Assembly (NCBI GenBank): GCA_036897485.1
Contig: JAYMTF010001406.1
Coordinates: forward strand, 1-23,604
Length of the DNA stretch: 23,604 nucleotides
Direction of reading: 5' to 3'
Origin: Pelargonium nanum
Lineage: Eukaryota; Streptophyta; Magnoliopsida; Geraniales; Geraniaceae
A program made the position numbers and the translations under genes. The notes under the pieces are model-generated. The model was not told the DNA's origin and ran no database searches. It saw nothing but the letters and a program-made list of their open reading frames with translations. The first letter of the stretch is position 1. Every line of letters begins with the position of its first letter. Shown here piece after piece: positions 10,601 through 21,495 of this stretch.

Positions 10601-12757
10601 ATACAAAAGAAACACTTATTTTCGTATGGAGGGATTATTTGATCATTGTCTAAAGTGGTAAATTTAATAGTCGGATTGCATTCTGGTTGGTTTAGAGAAA
10701 CATCCACTTCTGATGGTTACTATCAAATATCAATTGGTTGGATTTGAACCTTTCAATTTCTCAGTTCTATGCACTCTGTACTTATATGGTGTTGGATCTT
10801 TTTGTGGTCTTCCAGAATTTTCAAATATGTATCTCTCTCATTGAATTGTACATCCTGAATTAGTACCACATCTCGTGCAGTGGTATGAAAAATTTACTGA
10901 TGCCGAAGAGGTCATACCTGTTAGTTCCAAATATGGCCAGGGGGTGGAAGATGTCAAGCAGTGGATTCTATCGAAACTCCCTCTAGGACCAGCTTATTAT
11001 CCAAAGGTTTGTAGAAACCAATGCTTTGTCTATTTACTTTGAAGTCTTTTTTTCACTGAACAATCTTCTATATTACACATATCCTCCCAACCGTATGAAG
11101 CATGATATCTGTGTTAAGCTATAAGGTTTTTGTTGACTAGAGTTTAGACTTTAGACCCAGAAGCATGCTAAAGCTATACTACTTTAAAACCTCAAATGTT
11201 TGAGTCTAATTTTGTATAGGACTAGAAATGCTTGTAAAGCCGAACCAGGATTAAATTGCAGATAAAAGTGGTAAAAATTTATGTGTTAGGGTGGATGGAA
11301 GGGTGGTTAACTCTGCCACTCGCAAAGTTTTGCCATCTTAGTCTGATTAGTGTGGTGCTTTCATGTAGTGTGATTAATAAATTCCTTTAAGAAAATGTGA
11401 TGTTTGTAGAGATTCAGATCAAATCTTTATTGCTGTTGCCTTATTTTGATTCTTCGTATTTGTAAAATTACTTTGACGTAATAACTTTCACTGCATAAAT
11501 CCTTCCATTCATGGACCATCGGCAAAAAGATAAGCATTTGGGTTGGGAAGGGGAAGAGCCTTTATGGGTTTGACTTTGTAATGAGACTTGGTGCATATAT
11601 CAATATAACATGAAATTACTACTTGAGGTCTGCAGCAGCCTCGGTGTGAACAAAATCAAGTAGATTACTTGGATTGAAACGAAACCTGCTACAAGCATTT
11701 TAAGCATTAGGAAAATACGGTTTTTGAATGATCTTTCTATATACTTTCCCTTGGTTTTTCAGTATTTAAGCCTGTAAACATAGAAATATTATGCAACGAA
11801 GTTAGTGAATTGCTAGTTAGATTTATGTACTCTACATATCGTTGGATAAGTGTCAGTTCTAACTGTCTAATCTTCAATCTCATTCACTTTGGATTAATTT
11901 TTTTTTTGGAGGAATGGGAATGGGTATGGAATTCTCATTTAAAAGTTATTTTCATGACTAAAAAGTGCTACCATGAAGATGAAATATGAGAATCTCATTC
12001 CCAATTATAATCCAAATGCTACATTTGAATTTTTATGTATTAAAGCTTACCCTTGTTGCTTAATTTTTACCAGGACATTATCAGTGAACATCCAGAAAGA
12101 TTCTTTGTAGGAGAAATTGTTAGAGAAAAGATATTTTTGCAGTACCGTAATGAAATTCCATATGCATGTCAGGTATGTTATTGAAACTCTCTAGATATGA
12201 ATGTCAGATACTTTTATCTTCCATCATTATATCTCTTAGTAACCATCTTCCTTTCGTGCTAAATCTTTTAGAGTTTGAGTAGAGTTGTTTCTTATTTATT
12301 TATTTTGGAATCCTCCAGGTGAATGTGGTGACCTACAAAGCAAGGCCAGAAGCAAAAGATTTTATTCAAGTCGAGATTGTTGTCGAGAGAAACTCACAGA
12401 AGATCATCATCATTGGAAAGGTATAGATTGCATTTTATTTTTTCTCATCTCTTTTAGTTTGAGAAATAGAACCTTTGATATCCTTTGTTTTCCCTCAATC
12501 ACTGCAGGAAGGAAAGGCACTGAAGCTACTTGCAACAGCAGCTCGGCTCGATATTGAAGACTTCTTGCAGAAGAAAGTATATCTTGAGGTGGGTGCCAAT
12601 TTCTGATAACTAGTTTGCTATGGTACATTGCTTTCAAAAGAAACTCATAAAAATTTCACTGCTTTGTTAGATCCAAGTAAAAGTAAAAGAGAACTGGCGA
12701 CAAGATGAAGTCCTATTGAAATGCTACGGATACGGAGGGGAGATTCAAGCCTTATAG
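7653..12757 (+). CDS. ERA: GTPase Era-like, chloroplastic (436 aa)
   Basis: Nine exons: 7653-8067, 8979-9124, 9677-9817, 9902-10015, 10881-11006, 12074-12172, 12319-12420, 12508-12588, 12671-12757 (TAG). Residues 1-~100 are Ser/Arg-rich and fit a plastid transit peptide; an acidic run ([13 protein letters not shown]) follows. The GTPase domain shows G1 GKPNVGKS (145-152), G2 PQTTRHRI (170-177), G3 DTPG (192-195), G4 NKKD (257-260) and G5 SSK (287-289). The C-terminal KH domain has IIIIGKEGKALK with the GxxG loop at 380-383. Bacterial Era binds the 3' end of 16S rRNA during small-subunit maturation, so a plastid 30S assembly role is expected. The ATG at 7653 is first; the in-frame ATG at 7707 (MELASRMSA) is an alternative start and would still leave a transit peptide. 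The donor GTTGGA at 10016 is weak. The large introns are AT-rich; 11007-12073 holds a MITE-like insertion. Confidence 0.95.
11888..12016. mobile_element. MITE-like inverted-repeat element inside ERA intron 6
   Basis: The outer ends are perfect 9-bp inverted repeats, TTTGGATTA (11888-11896) and TAATCCAAA (12008-12016). Inside them, GGAATGGGAATGGG followed by GGAATTCTCAT on the left mirrors GAGAATCTCATTCCC (11988-12002) on the right. A second nested pair, TTCATG (11951-11956) and CATGAA (11972-11977), extends the symmetry. About 129 bases could therefore fold as one long imperfect hairpin. There is no coding capacity and no clear target-site duplication, so the family is not assigned. Confidence 0.6.
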
Positions 12758-12760
12758 TTC

Positions 12761-12798
12761 CCCATACCCATACCCATACCCATCCGTCCATCCATCCA
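12761..12798 (+). repeat. CCCATA / CCAT microsatellite in the ERA 3' UTR
   Basis: Three CCCATA units (12761-12778) grade into CCAT/CCGT units up to about 12798, starting three bases after the ERA stop codon. Confidence 0.85.
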
Positions 12799-14600
12799 CG
12801 ACGATAAATCACGGTAAAGCTGGAAATGGTTGGTGATACTGTAATCTTTCTGGAAAGTTTTTGCCCGCGTGTTTGTGTGTAGTAAGCGTAACATTAATTT
12901 GTAGAATTGTAGGAAGTAGAGCATTGCTTTATTGTTCATTTGTTTCTATTCTGTTCACTTACGAGGCAGTAGAGAGTTTGTAAAACCCATATGTAATGTG
13001 TAGCAGCAAGAGTTGCTGGCGCATGTTAGTGCTAGAAAGGCGCATGTTAGCGCTAGAAAGGCGCTCGTTGGGCTTGGGCCCATATTCCCATATCCGAGAG
13101 TGAGACTCTTGTGGTGGCGAGACCAGCGTAACACAGGTGGTCTAGACCCACAAACAGTAGAGTCCAAGATAACCAGAATTTTCCAGAAAAGCAAGAAATG
13201 ACAAAAGATAAGATTGAGCCATGGCCTGAAACAAACATAATCAGATAGTATTTGAAGACTGTATGGGTCCTGGGCAGGCACGGCACATGCAGTGCAATTA
13301 AAAAAAAAACGAACATGTTAGTGGGTCCAGTAGATATGTCACAAAATGTACAACAACATGATATTAAAAACATTGGATCCTTCCAATTCCTACTCTCGTG
13401 GCTTTGTCGATTACCGTTCACAAACCTTTGGAAGATTTCTATTTAGTTCAACAAAAGAACCAAACATCATCAAGTAGTCGATGATTTAGGTGCTTTTTGA
13501 ATATCAATTTACTGACTCTTGTTGAAGTTGTTGCTGAGGTAGGGTCTTGTAGTTTCCTGTTTGTGTATAAAAATTAAAAAAGTTGTCGGTGAAATCATAT
13601 CATTTACCAAAGCGGGAAAATAAAGGAGAAGATCATAAACACACAGTACCTAACTTGATTACTTTGCATTTAGTGGCTTTTGCAGAATTAATGTCATGTC
13701 AAGACCCACAACATGCACTATCAAATCAAGGATTCTTAGTTAATTACAAATAATAAAGTTAATCTCATATCAAATCAAAATAAATATATTTGGTTGATGG
13801 CTTAATCCAGACTAATTTATATTTGAGATAGATCTCTTAATTTCATATTTGTCATAATAAATTTGTGAGATTGAAACGAGTTGATAAGTTCAGAATTTTA
13901 TTGAGACGTCAATATCGTGATATCATTGGCAGTTTGACATAAACTAAATAGTAATAATTATTTATACACCTTAAACGCACTCTCTCTCCTTATATTTTGC
14001 TGAAACAATAAAGTAACAGAGGACACTAATTTGGGTTGCTAAATGTACCCTTGTGGATAAGGGTAAGGATAGGGATGATTTCATTTTCAAGCTTCATATC
14101 AATTAATCAACCTTGACACAAAGATGTCATTCTTTTAGTCATTCATCTCAAGTTCTCTTATGATTCTTGTGGTTGACGTTATCTTAGTTGCGGATTTATT
14201 TTATTTACTTGATTGCTCGTCTCATTCTTTTCGTTCGCTTATTTTGAAATACAGGAAAAAATTAAGTTTTTTATTAAAGTTTCAATCTTTATTCGATAGA
14301 TAGGAGGGCCGATCATGTTGAAGATTGTTTAGCCTGTTTTTGTTTCAATTTTCCTTTTTCTTTTATTTGTAATTTTATTTACCCGCTTGCAGGTGCCCTT
14401 AAACTTATCCAGAATAATTGCACTTGTATTGTGCCGACATGGAGGTTCCTCATTTGCACCCTCCATAGTCTTTAATCTAATCTTTGTTCATAAAATTAAA
14501 AAAAAAAAAAAAGAAGAAAAAAATCAACCTTGTAAGCTTCTATTCTGGGACACCACTTCACTTATCATCTTTTTTGTAGGGTTTCAAAAACCTACCATAG
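12799..14600. other. Intergenic region between ERA and the mannanase
   Basis: The start is ERA 3' UTR. A GC-richer island at about 13010-13180 carries a 21-bp tandem repeat and a GGGCTTGGGCCCAT site II-like sequence. From about 13440 to 14380 the DNA is AT-rich with no recognisable gene. An A/T-rich stretch at 14498-14521 contains an A run. Short frames on both strands around 12955-13446 have no family features and I do not call them genes. Confidence 0.45.
13019..13060 (+). repeat. 21-bp tandem repeat, two copies
   Basis: GCGCATGTTAG(T/C)GCTAGAAAG occurs at 13019-13039 and 13040-13060 with a single T/C difference. A partial third copy starts GCGCTCGTT at 13061. Confidence 0.9.
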
Positions 14601-14611
14601 CAACACCTTCT

Positions 14612-14625
14612 CTATCTATATTTAG
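14612..14625 (+). promoter_or_regulatory. Putative TATA box of the mannanase gene
   Basis: The sequence CTATCTATATTTAG lies about 70-80 bases before the mannanase ATG at 14694 and is followed by a C/T-rich then purine-rich leader. The spacing leaves room for a start site near 14650 and a ~45-base leader. Confidence 0.5.
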
Positions 14626-14693
14626 CTCTCAATCTGGTTTTCTTTAATCCTTCACCTCCAAGAAAAAGAAAGACCATAGAGTGAGAGATAGAA

Positions 14694-16388
14694 ATGAGGT
14701 CCTTGTTCTTGTCTCTCGTCATAGCCATTTTGGTCCACCAACAGTGCTGTGATCACCACACCCAAGTGGAAGCATCTGGGGATGGTTTCATCAGAACCAG
14801 AGGAGTCCATTTCCTGTTGAATGGCAATCTTTACTATTCCAATGGCTTCAATGCCTACTGGTTGATGTATATTGCCTCTGACCCATCTCAGAGGCACAAA
14901 GTTTCAGCTGCTTTCCATGAAGCCTCCACCCATGGCCTCACTGTGGCCAGAACTTGGGCTTTCAGTGATGGTGGTTACAGACCTCTCCAGTTCTCTCCTG
15001 GCTCCTACAATGAACAAATGTTTAAGGTCCTCTCTTCTCTTTTCTTGCAAAATTTGCCCTTTTTTTTCTTTTATGTGTGCCAATTCTTGAAATCTGAGTT
15101 CTGGGTTTGATTGAAGGGTTTGGATTTTGTGATAGCTGAGGCCAGAAGGTATGGAATAAAGCTCATACTGAGCTTTGTCAACAACTATGAAAGCTTTGGA
15201 GGGAAGAAGCAGTATGTGAACTGGGCTAGAAATCATGGTCAGTACCTAACTTCTGATGATGATTTCTTCAGGAGCTCTCTTGTCAAAGCTTATTATAAGA
15301 ACCATGTCAAGGTAAGGACCCAAGAACACTCCCTCTGATATTTCAATTTTTTGTTGATTATGTTAAAATCCAGACATGAAATCAGGTGTTTTCTGTTGTT
15401 TTTTCTAATGGGTAGCTATCTTTTCCAGACTGTTATTAACAGATATAACAGCTTTACTGGGCTTCATTACAAAGATGATCCAACAATTATGGCTTGGGAG
15501 CTCATGAATGAACCCAGATGCACATCAGATACTTCAGGGAGAACCATCCAGGTTTGGCTCTTAACTTTGTTGAAGATAGCAACTCATTGAAGTGTCCTGC
15601 TAGTTGCTTTCACAGCTTAAAATGGTTAATGTGTGTTTGTTGGGTCTCCTGTTACAGGCTTGGATTATGGAAATGGCTTCCTATGTGAAGTCATTGGACA
15701 GAAACCATTTGCTGGAAGCTGGTTTAGAAGGATTCTATGGATCATCAACACCTCAGAGGACAAGACTCAATCCCAGTATCAACGTAGGAACAGACTTCAT
15801 AGCAAACAACCGAATCCCGGGCATTGATTTCGCAACAGTCCACTCGTATCCCGATCAATGGTACGTACGTGCATATATGAGTTTCGAGTTCAAATCTTAG
15901 GAGACATTAGCAAATGCCATAACTAGTTGTTCTGGTTTTCTTGGTTGAACAGGCTGTCCAGCTCAAATGATCAGTACCAACTTTCTTTCTTGAACAACTG
16001 GCTCAACAGCCACATCCAAGATGCACAATACATCCTAAGAAAGCCTATACTCCTTACAGAATTTGGGAAATCATCAAAAGACCCTGGTTTCAACTCTTAC
16101 CAGAGAGACGCGACGTTTAATGCAGTGTACTACAAGATATATCAGTCGGCTAGGAGAGGAGGTGCAGCCGCGGGAGGCCTTTTTTGGCAACTCCTGACGG
16201 AAGGCATGGACTCGTTCCGGGATGGATACGAGATAGTTCTAAGCCAGAGCCCCTCTACTGCAAATGTGATTGCTCAGCAGTCTCACAAGCTTTACCAAAT
16301 CCGAAAGATTTTCGCCCGAATGAAGAATATTCAGAGGAGGAAGAGGGCAAGGCCTATCAGAAACAGGGGCAAGCGGATCGGACACTGA
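14694..16388 (+). CDS. MAN: Mannan endo-1,4-beta-mannosidase, GH5, secreted (429 aa)
   Basis: Exons 14694-15026, 15117-15311, 15429-15551, 15658-15860 and 15953-16388 (TGA) join in frame. Residues 1-~27 ([14 protein letters not shown]...) form a signal peptide to the cell wall. The GH5 barrel follows: [44 protein letters not shown]. The acid/base Glu is E204 in WELMNEPR. H279 and Y281 lie in TVHSYPDQW, and the nucleophile is E321 in LLTEFGKS. The FWQL substrate Trp is also present. The enzyme cleaves internal beta-1,4 bonds of mannans and glucomannans during germination, ripening and wall remodelling. The length is typical of plant MANs. An unusual basic tail ([19 protein letters not shown]) ends the protein. 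The MAN subgroup number cannot be fixed from sequence alone. The gene is convergent with the phosphatase at 16620-18834. Confidence 0.96.
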
Positions 16389-16577
16389 ATGTCTGAAACT
16401 ATGATCATTAATAGAATATGGGTTGTCTCTTAGAGATGAACGTTTGTTCGTCCAAGAGTTTATATCTATAAAAATCATATTACTATTTCTCAAGACCCAG
16501 AGTTTCTGCAACAAGATCTTGTGAAAAATATTCATATACTTTGCTCGTACATTTCTTTAGATGAAAAAGTTACAATC

Positions 16578-16583
16578 TTTATT
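16578..16583 (-). terminator. Candidate polyadenylation signal of the LPPE gene
   Basis: Plus-strand TTTATT at 16578-16583 reads AATAAA on the minus strand, about 37 bases past the LPPE stop codon. It implies that the LPPE 3' UTR comes close to, or overlaps, the mannanase 3' UTR. Confidence 0.4.
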
Positions 16584-16619
16584 CATTTGATAATTTGCAA
16601 AGCACAGGCAGTTCATTGT

Positions 16620-18834
16620 TCATACTTCATGCCTGTGCCTATGCTTATAGATATATATTACAAAGCCAAGCAAAAGTCCGATTGCACCCAAAATGACCAA
16701 AACTCGAACCCATAAAAAGGATACAAAGGCTTTCATTACCACAGCACTCCATGACCAATACCACAAAATGGCTAATACGAACCCAAATACAGCGCCTGCC
16801 ACTACTTGCTTAACTGTATGGAGCTGTTGAGAAACCCGCAGCCATGACTGCAAACACAAATACAGAGATATAAGCAAAATGAAATCATTCATTTGAAATT
16901 CTACTACATACGTTTGCATACACCATCACTTGCAACCATATAATCTTGTCCAGAACCAAATTGCCAAACATAAATTTACAACAAAAAGGTGTCGTGACGT
17001 CATTTTGTACTACTTGGATATCAAACTGTTTAACATAGTTGTACATTATTTTAAAATGGAGTAAGGCTTACAAGATATGAAGCAAATGCCAAGGCAGAGC
17101 CGCTGGTGAGTAATGTAAATTTATTTATCCCCAGCCACTTCAAATCTACAACATGCAGGAAATTAATGAAAATTAAACACATACATATCTAAAACATTAA
17201 TCTACACATCAATAAAGTGAGATATAATGGATCCAAAAAAGGAAGTGATGTATAGTTAAAACCCTGGAGTTGAAATCTGTGTGTGCAAAACAATAGATTC
17301 ACATGACACCTTGTTCGTCCTTTTCAAAATTATTCCCTAGAATGCATGTATTGAACATCTATCGATATAACCTAATCAGTTTATGAAGACATTGAATGAA
17401 TTAAAAGCACATTTCACAATTATAAATCTTGCAAGGGTCCACTAATCTATACTTAATTTGGCCATTAGTAGCTTTTGTCCTCCATTATCAAGAATTGGTC
17501 CCATCACCACTTTAACACATCCACCAATACCATTTATTTTATTATCTAATTTTGCCACTCCATTTTCTTTTCCAGTGTCCCCCACCCATGTAACCTACTC
17601 TCCATAGAACTGTTCATCTTCTTCCTTATTTCGGCTCCTAGGCCTAAGAAAATGGACAACCAAAGGGCAAGAAATTGAGGCTTACAAGATATAATAGGAA
17701 AAGTGAAAGTGAAGAAGAGGCATTGCGCGTGTGAAGACGGCATCCCGGGGTCAGATCTCAAGTTGGAAACAGGTCGCTCGTGATTTAGTATTCGTTTTAG
17801 ATAAATCGAAACAAATACATTTATAGCTGACCCTGCAACAAACCACACTGCTTCTGCATCATGCCTGCAAACAATGATAGCAGCAAAAACAACAGCCAGA
17901 ATCCATTTGCTCTGTAACCAAACACAATAAGGCTTCAACAAATTAGATCATTGTTGTTTCCAAATGCATATACTCCAAAGACAGTAAATACATGATGTTT
18001 TGCAGAAACCATAATCAGATGTGAATGAACCTGAATTTAACAAAGCCACAACCACCCTTAAACCCTTTTAACCCTCAGTGACTCGTTTCAAATTAATCGA
18101 ACAAGAAGACCTAGTGCACATTATAAAGATCGGATTTTTATATGCAGATCATGTCATTTAGGCTAAATCAGTTGAAACCCATAAACTATATACACTAAAT
18201 TTTCATGATTAGCATACTCCAAAGACAGTAAATACATGATGTTTTGCAGAAACTATAATCACGAATGAACCTGAATTTCTAAATTTCTGAATTTAACAAA
18301 GCCACAACCACCCTTACACCCTCTTAACCCTCAATGTATCGTTTCAAATGAATCGAACAAGAAGACCTAGTGCACATTATAAAGATCGAATTTTTACATG
18401 CAAATCATGTCATTTAGGCTAAATCAGTTGATACCCATAAACTATATACACTAAAATTTCATGATTAGCACACTAACCTCTCGATTGAGAGTGACATTTA
18501 GACCCTCAGCCATGAACCGAGCACGGAAGTCAGAGGACGCATCAAGGAGAGCTTCTTGTTCAAACGCTTCAACCACTCCTTCATCACCATCTCCGCCCTT
18601 GGAAGCACAAATTTTGGTGGACGACAGAATCTTACTCATGGTGGTGTACGGACTCCAGGCTTTGGTTTCCCTGGAAATGGCTCTGTTGGACACAAACCCA
18701 GTAGAAGAAACAGAGTTTGGAGTGGGAATATGAAGAACTGAAATGGGTTTCACTGGTTTAAGTTTGGAAGAGAGACAATTAGGGAATGATTGGATGGTGG
18801 CTTGGGGAAGAACAGTGATCATTTTCTCTGACAT
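16620..18834 (-). CDS. LPPE: Lipid phosphate phosphatase epsilon, chloroplastic (PAP2 family, 294 aa)
   Basis: Minus-strand exons in order: 18834-18478, 17911-17686, 17145-17072, 16847-16620. Junctions are GT..AG and the frame closes on a stop at 16620. Residues 1-~75 are Ser/Thr/Pro-rich and lack acidic residues early on, fitting a plastid transit peptide. The PAP2 core shows motif C1 as KRILNHERP (K158, R165, P166), C2 as PSSH (177-180) and C3 as LRVSQQLH (R223, H229). About six hydrophobic segments follow WILAVVFAAIIVC. The family dephosphorylates phosphatidate to diacylglycerol in plastid membranes; the epsilon subgroup has this shortened C3 motif. The C-terminus is basic (YKHRHRHEV). Intron 1 (17912-18477) is almost entirely a tandem duplication. 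Intron 17146-17685 shows nothing special. Confidence 0.94.
17971..18470. repeat. Tandem duplication of ~250 bp inside LPPE intron 1
   Basis: Unit 1 spans about 17971-18214 and unit 2 about 18215-18470. Both run from TACTCCAAAGACAGTAAATA through CACAACCACCCTTA and CGAACAAGAAGACCTAGTGC to TTTCATGATTAGCA. They differ by scattered substitutions and a ~12-base insertion in unit 2. Unit 2 stops only seven bases short of the exon 1 donor at 18477. Confidence 0.93.
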
Positions 18835-18959
18835 TTCGATTCAGCTGATACTTGAAATTGGAACAGAGCTCATTGTCTTGTTACTTGTTAGTGCTGTGGC
18901 AAGAAAAATATAAAAAATTTACGAAATAAAAAAGGAGAATGTATAATGGAGGTGTTAGC

Positions 18960-21290
18960 GTGGATAGCATTTATGAATGTTCTTTTATTAAATATTCATA
19001 GAGTGTGGTGCATAGTTCAAACTTAATTTTCTTGAATGAGATTAGTCACAAAATGTTTACAATTTGTAACTAAGAGACAACGCATAAGTAGAAGAGTAAT
19101 CACACACATATGCTTTCTAGTGTAGTTAATAAACACTAATCCCATGTTTTAGATATTTTAACTAATGACCTAATGTTACTAATCCGATCCAAAACTCCTT
19201 TCAAATCGGATTCGAACTATTCTTTATCAATCCAATTCGATCCCAACTTGGAATGAGCACTACTAATCCCAGCTCCCAAGTACACATCTGCTGCTGATAA
19301 TCTGATATCATGTCTGAAAGTAGAATGGGCCTCAGATCTGAAGCAGGCCTGACAGTTGGTCCATCATTGAGATGATCAGTCCACAAAGCCCACAAATGAA
19401 TGAAACTGTGACTTGGTTTGGGCTGTCCTGAGAAGGCCTCTGATTTTCATTTAACCATCACCTTGATGGGAACAGATAGAATAATTCTTGTTGCAAGTTG
19501 CAGATGAAACTGGAGGAAACAAAGGGAATTCAAATGATTCTTTGCTTTCAAGTTTCAAGTCAAGACTGCAAAACAAGAAAATCAAGAACCAATACGGATT
19601 CTGTGTGTGATGGAAAGAAAGCAAAACCTGCGGCGTGGAAACCGCGTGCACGTAACAAACCAATGAGAGCATATATTACCAATGTTGCGCCATATCCAGC
19701 ACCAAACATCATCACACCATCGCATCATTCTTCGAATTTGTACCTAAAAACCTCATGACACACAATGGACCTTAGAATGCGCCATTCCCTTATAGCGAGC
19801 CCACCAAAAGCTTCACGCCATTACTCGACCCACGAATAATATAAACTTGTTATGTTTCAAAATGAATGTCACGTAATCTTTTAACCAAAGACTCATATAG
19901 TTCTTAACTATAGAAAAGAAGTATATATATAATCCATAATTGTTTTTAAAGATCATGTGTGTTTTGGCAGGCAAAAAAGTTGCTTCATTACATAAATGAA
20001 AGAGCATCTGCTGGATCGGGTTGGAATCAAAATCTTTAATTATTTAAGTTGAAAACCATCAGTTGAGGTCGCACCATTGATGCAGCAACAAACAACAGCC
20101 TATCAGACCATGATGCTACTTTCTTCGAGTGACTAGGCGTCGTGTAACAGATTCTGGAGACGCCATTTTCCACCATTGAATTACTTGGAAACTAAATATA
20201 AAAGGTTCGGTTTATTATTCTCGAAGTGTTTGGGATAATCTAAAGTATTGTTATAGATACGTACCTGAATTAAATTGATAAATGAAGAATAAACCAGACA
20301 AGAGAATACAAGGAACAATATGGAGCCCAACTATCTTTCCTGTTTTGAATTGCATCAATATATATATGCACACGAATATTTATCATGGAGCTCTGCAATT
20401 GTATGCTGAATTATTATACAACTTTCTTGTTCTTTATGTTGAATTTAATTCATTTAAATGTGCAAACTACATTTTTGGCTTACCAAATTGTTTAGTTTGT
20501 AACTTTTAAAATGATAGTTGACAAGTGAAATGAAGCTGCCACAATATTTTTTTCAGCATTCAAGGATATTAAAGTTTATTTTGGTGGATTTGTAATTTGA
20601 CGTGACAATGGAATTTAATGATCGAAAGTATGCCATAAATTAAGTACGAAAAAGAAAGTGAGGAATAAATTCACATACCCAAAACTGCTAACTTTATAGT
20701 TGTTATTTGTTTTCGTTAACTTCTAATAATTCTTTACTCTGAATTTTAAAAAATAAAAATAAAAACTTGTCAACCTATTCTAGTGAGACCACCTGCTCCC
20801 ACTCATGACTCAAAACTTCAACAAAAGAAAAATGAAATTATTATGCCCAAAATAAAATTTCAAAATATCATGTATACTTGTAGATACACCCTTTGAAACA
20901 AGAAAAATAAGATTACAATTAGATTTGTTATGTTTAATTACTATTTCTCGCAATATAAACAGTTAAAACGGTGTCGATTTAGTTATAAATATTGAAAAAT
21001 AAAACAACGTGATAACACGAAATATACTTATGTGATGACGTGTCAACAAATATTGACGTGACATCTGAAAACCTAAATATCTTAAATACAACTGTTTACA
21101 AATTGATTGCTTAATTTTGAAAATAAACGACATAGCAGAGTGAGAGAGAGAGAGATTCAATAAATAAGCTATGGAAGTAGGAGAGTAGAGAGGTCCATCA
21201 GAGACAGAGAAACGAGCCACAAACTGTCAAAATCTTTGATTTCTTTCTTTGGGAACTCAAAGTACAACTCTCTCCCCCGTATGATTTCGA
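18960..21290. other. Intergenic region between LPPE and the DUF4408 gene
   Basis: About 2.3 kb of AT-rich DNA, starting with the LPPE promoter. The stretch 19200-19780 is less AT-rich and has short frames on both strands (for example 19498-19758 on +) without conserved-looking motifs or a promoter. Elsewhere I see no gene, RNA or repeat until a GA microsatellite at 21142. TGACGTG-type ACGT cores occur near 21036-21060. Confidence 0.4.
21142..21155 (+). repeat. GA microsatellite
   Basis: Seven GA units in the upstream flank of the DUF4408 gene. GA/CT runs are common in plant promoters and can bind BBR/BPC factors. Confidence 0.85.
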
Positions 21291-21297
21291 TCTTGTA

Positions 21298-21386
21298 CAC
21301 GTGGCAGCCCCACAGAGTCCGGCGCTCTTTATTATTGGTGGGCCACCTTCCTCCTCCACTCACCCTCTTCTCTATCCATAAAAAGG
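21298..21386 (+). promoter_or_regulatory. Putative promoter of the DUF4408 gene (G-box/ABRE and TATA)
   Basis: CACGTGGC at 21298-21305 is a perfect G-box/ABRE. CCATAAAAAGG near 21377-21386 can serve as a TATA box. A long C/T-rich leader (about 21405-21490) leads to the ATG at 21496. Confidence 0.55.
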
Positions 21387-21495
21387 AGTCTCTGTCTCTC
21401 ACCACCTAACCCTTCTTCTCCAACTCCTCTGCTCTGCTCTGTAACTCTCTTCTCTTCTGTTCTGTGGTCCTCCTATTATTTTTTTCCATTTTCGT

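Noticed and set aside
12285..12557. Plus-strand ORF crossing two ERA exons and the intron between them
   Set aside because: It reads the KH-domain exons out of frame. The spliced frame gives a conserved Era KH domain.
12745..12939. Minus-strand ORF ending in Met-Gly repeats
   Set aside because: The repeats only reflect the CCCATA microsatellite in the ERA 3' UTR.
12955..13421. Overlapping minus-strand frames of 108 and 122 codons and short plus-strand frames
   Set aside because: They have low complexity or hydrophobic random composition, no motifs and no promoter. They span the 21-bp tandem repeat.
14387..14647. Plus-strand 86-codon ORF just before the mannanase
   Set aside because: It runs through an A-rich tract and the mannanase TATA box and shows no conserved features.
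19451..19758. Plus (86 codons) and minus (73 codons) frames in the intergenic region
   Set aside because: No recognisable domain, signal or promoter. It is not enough to call a gene, though a non-coding transcript cannot be excluded.
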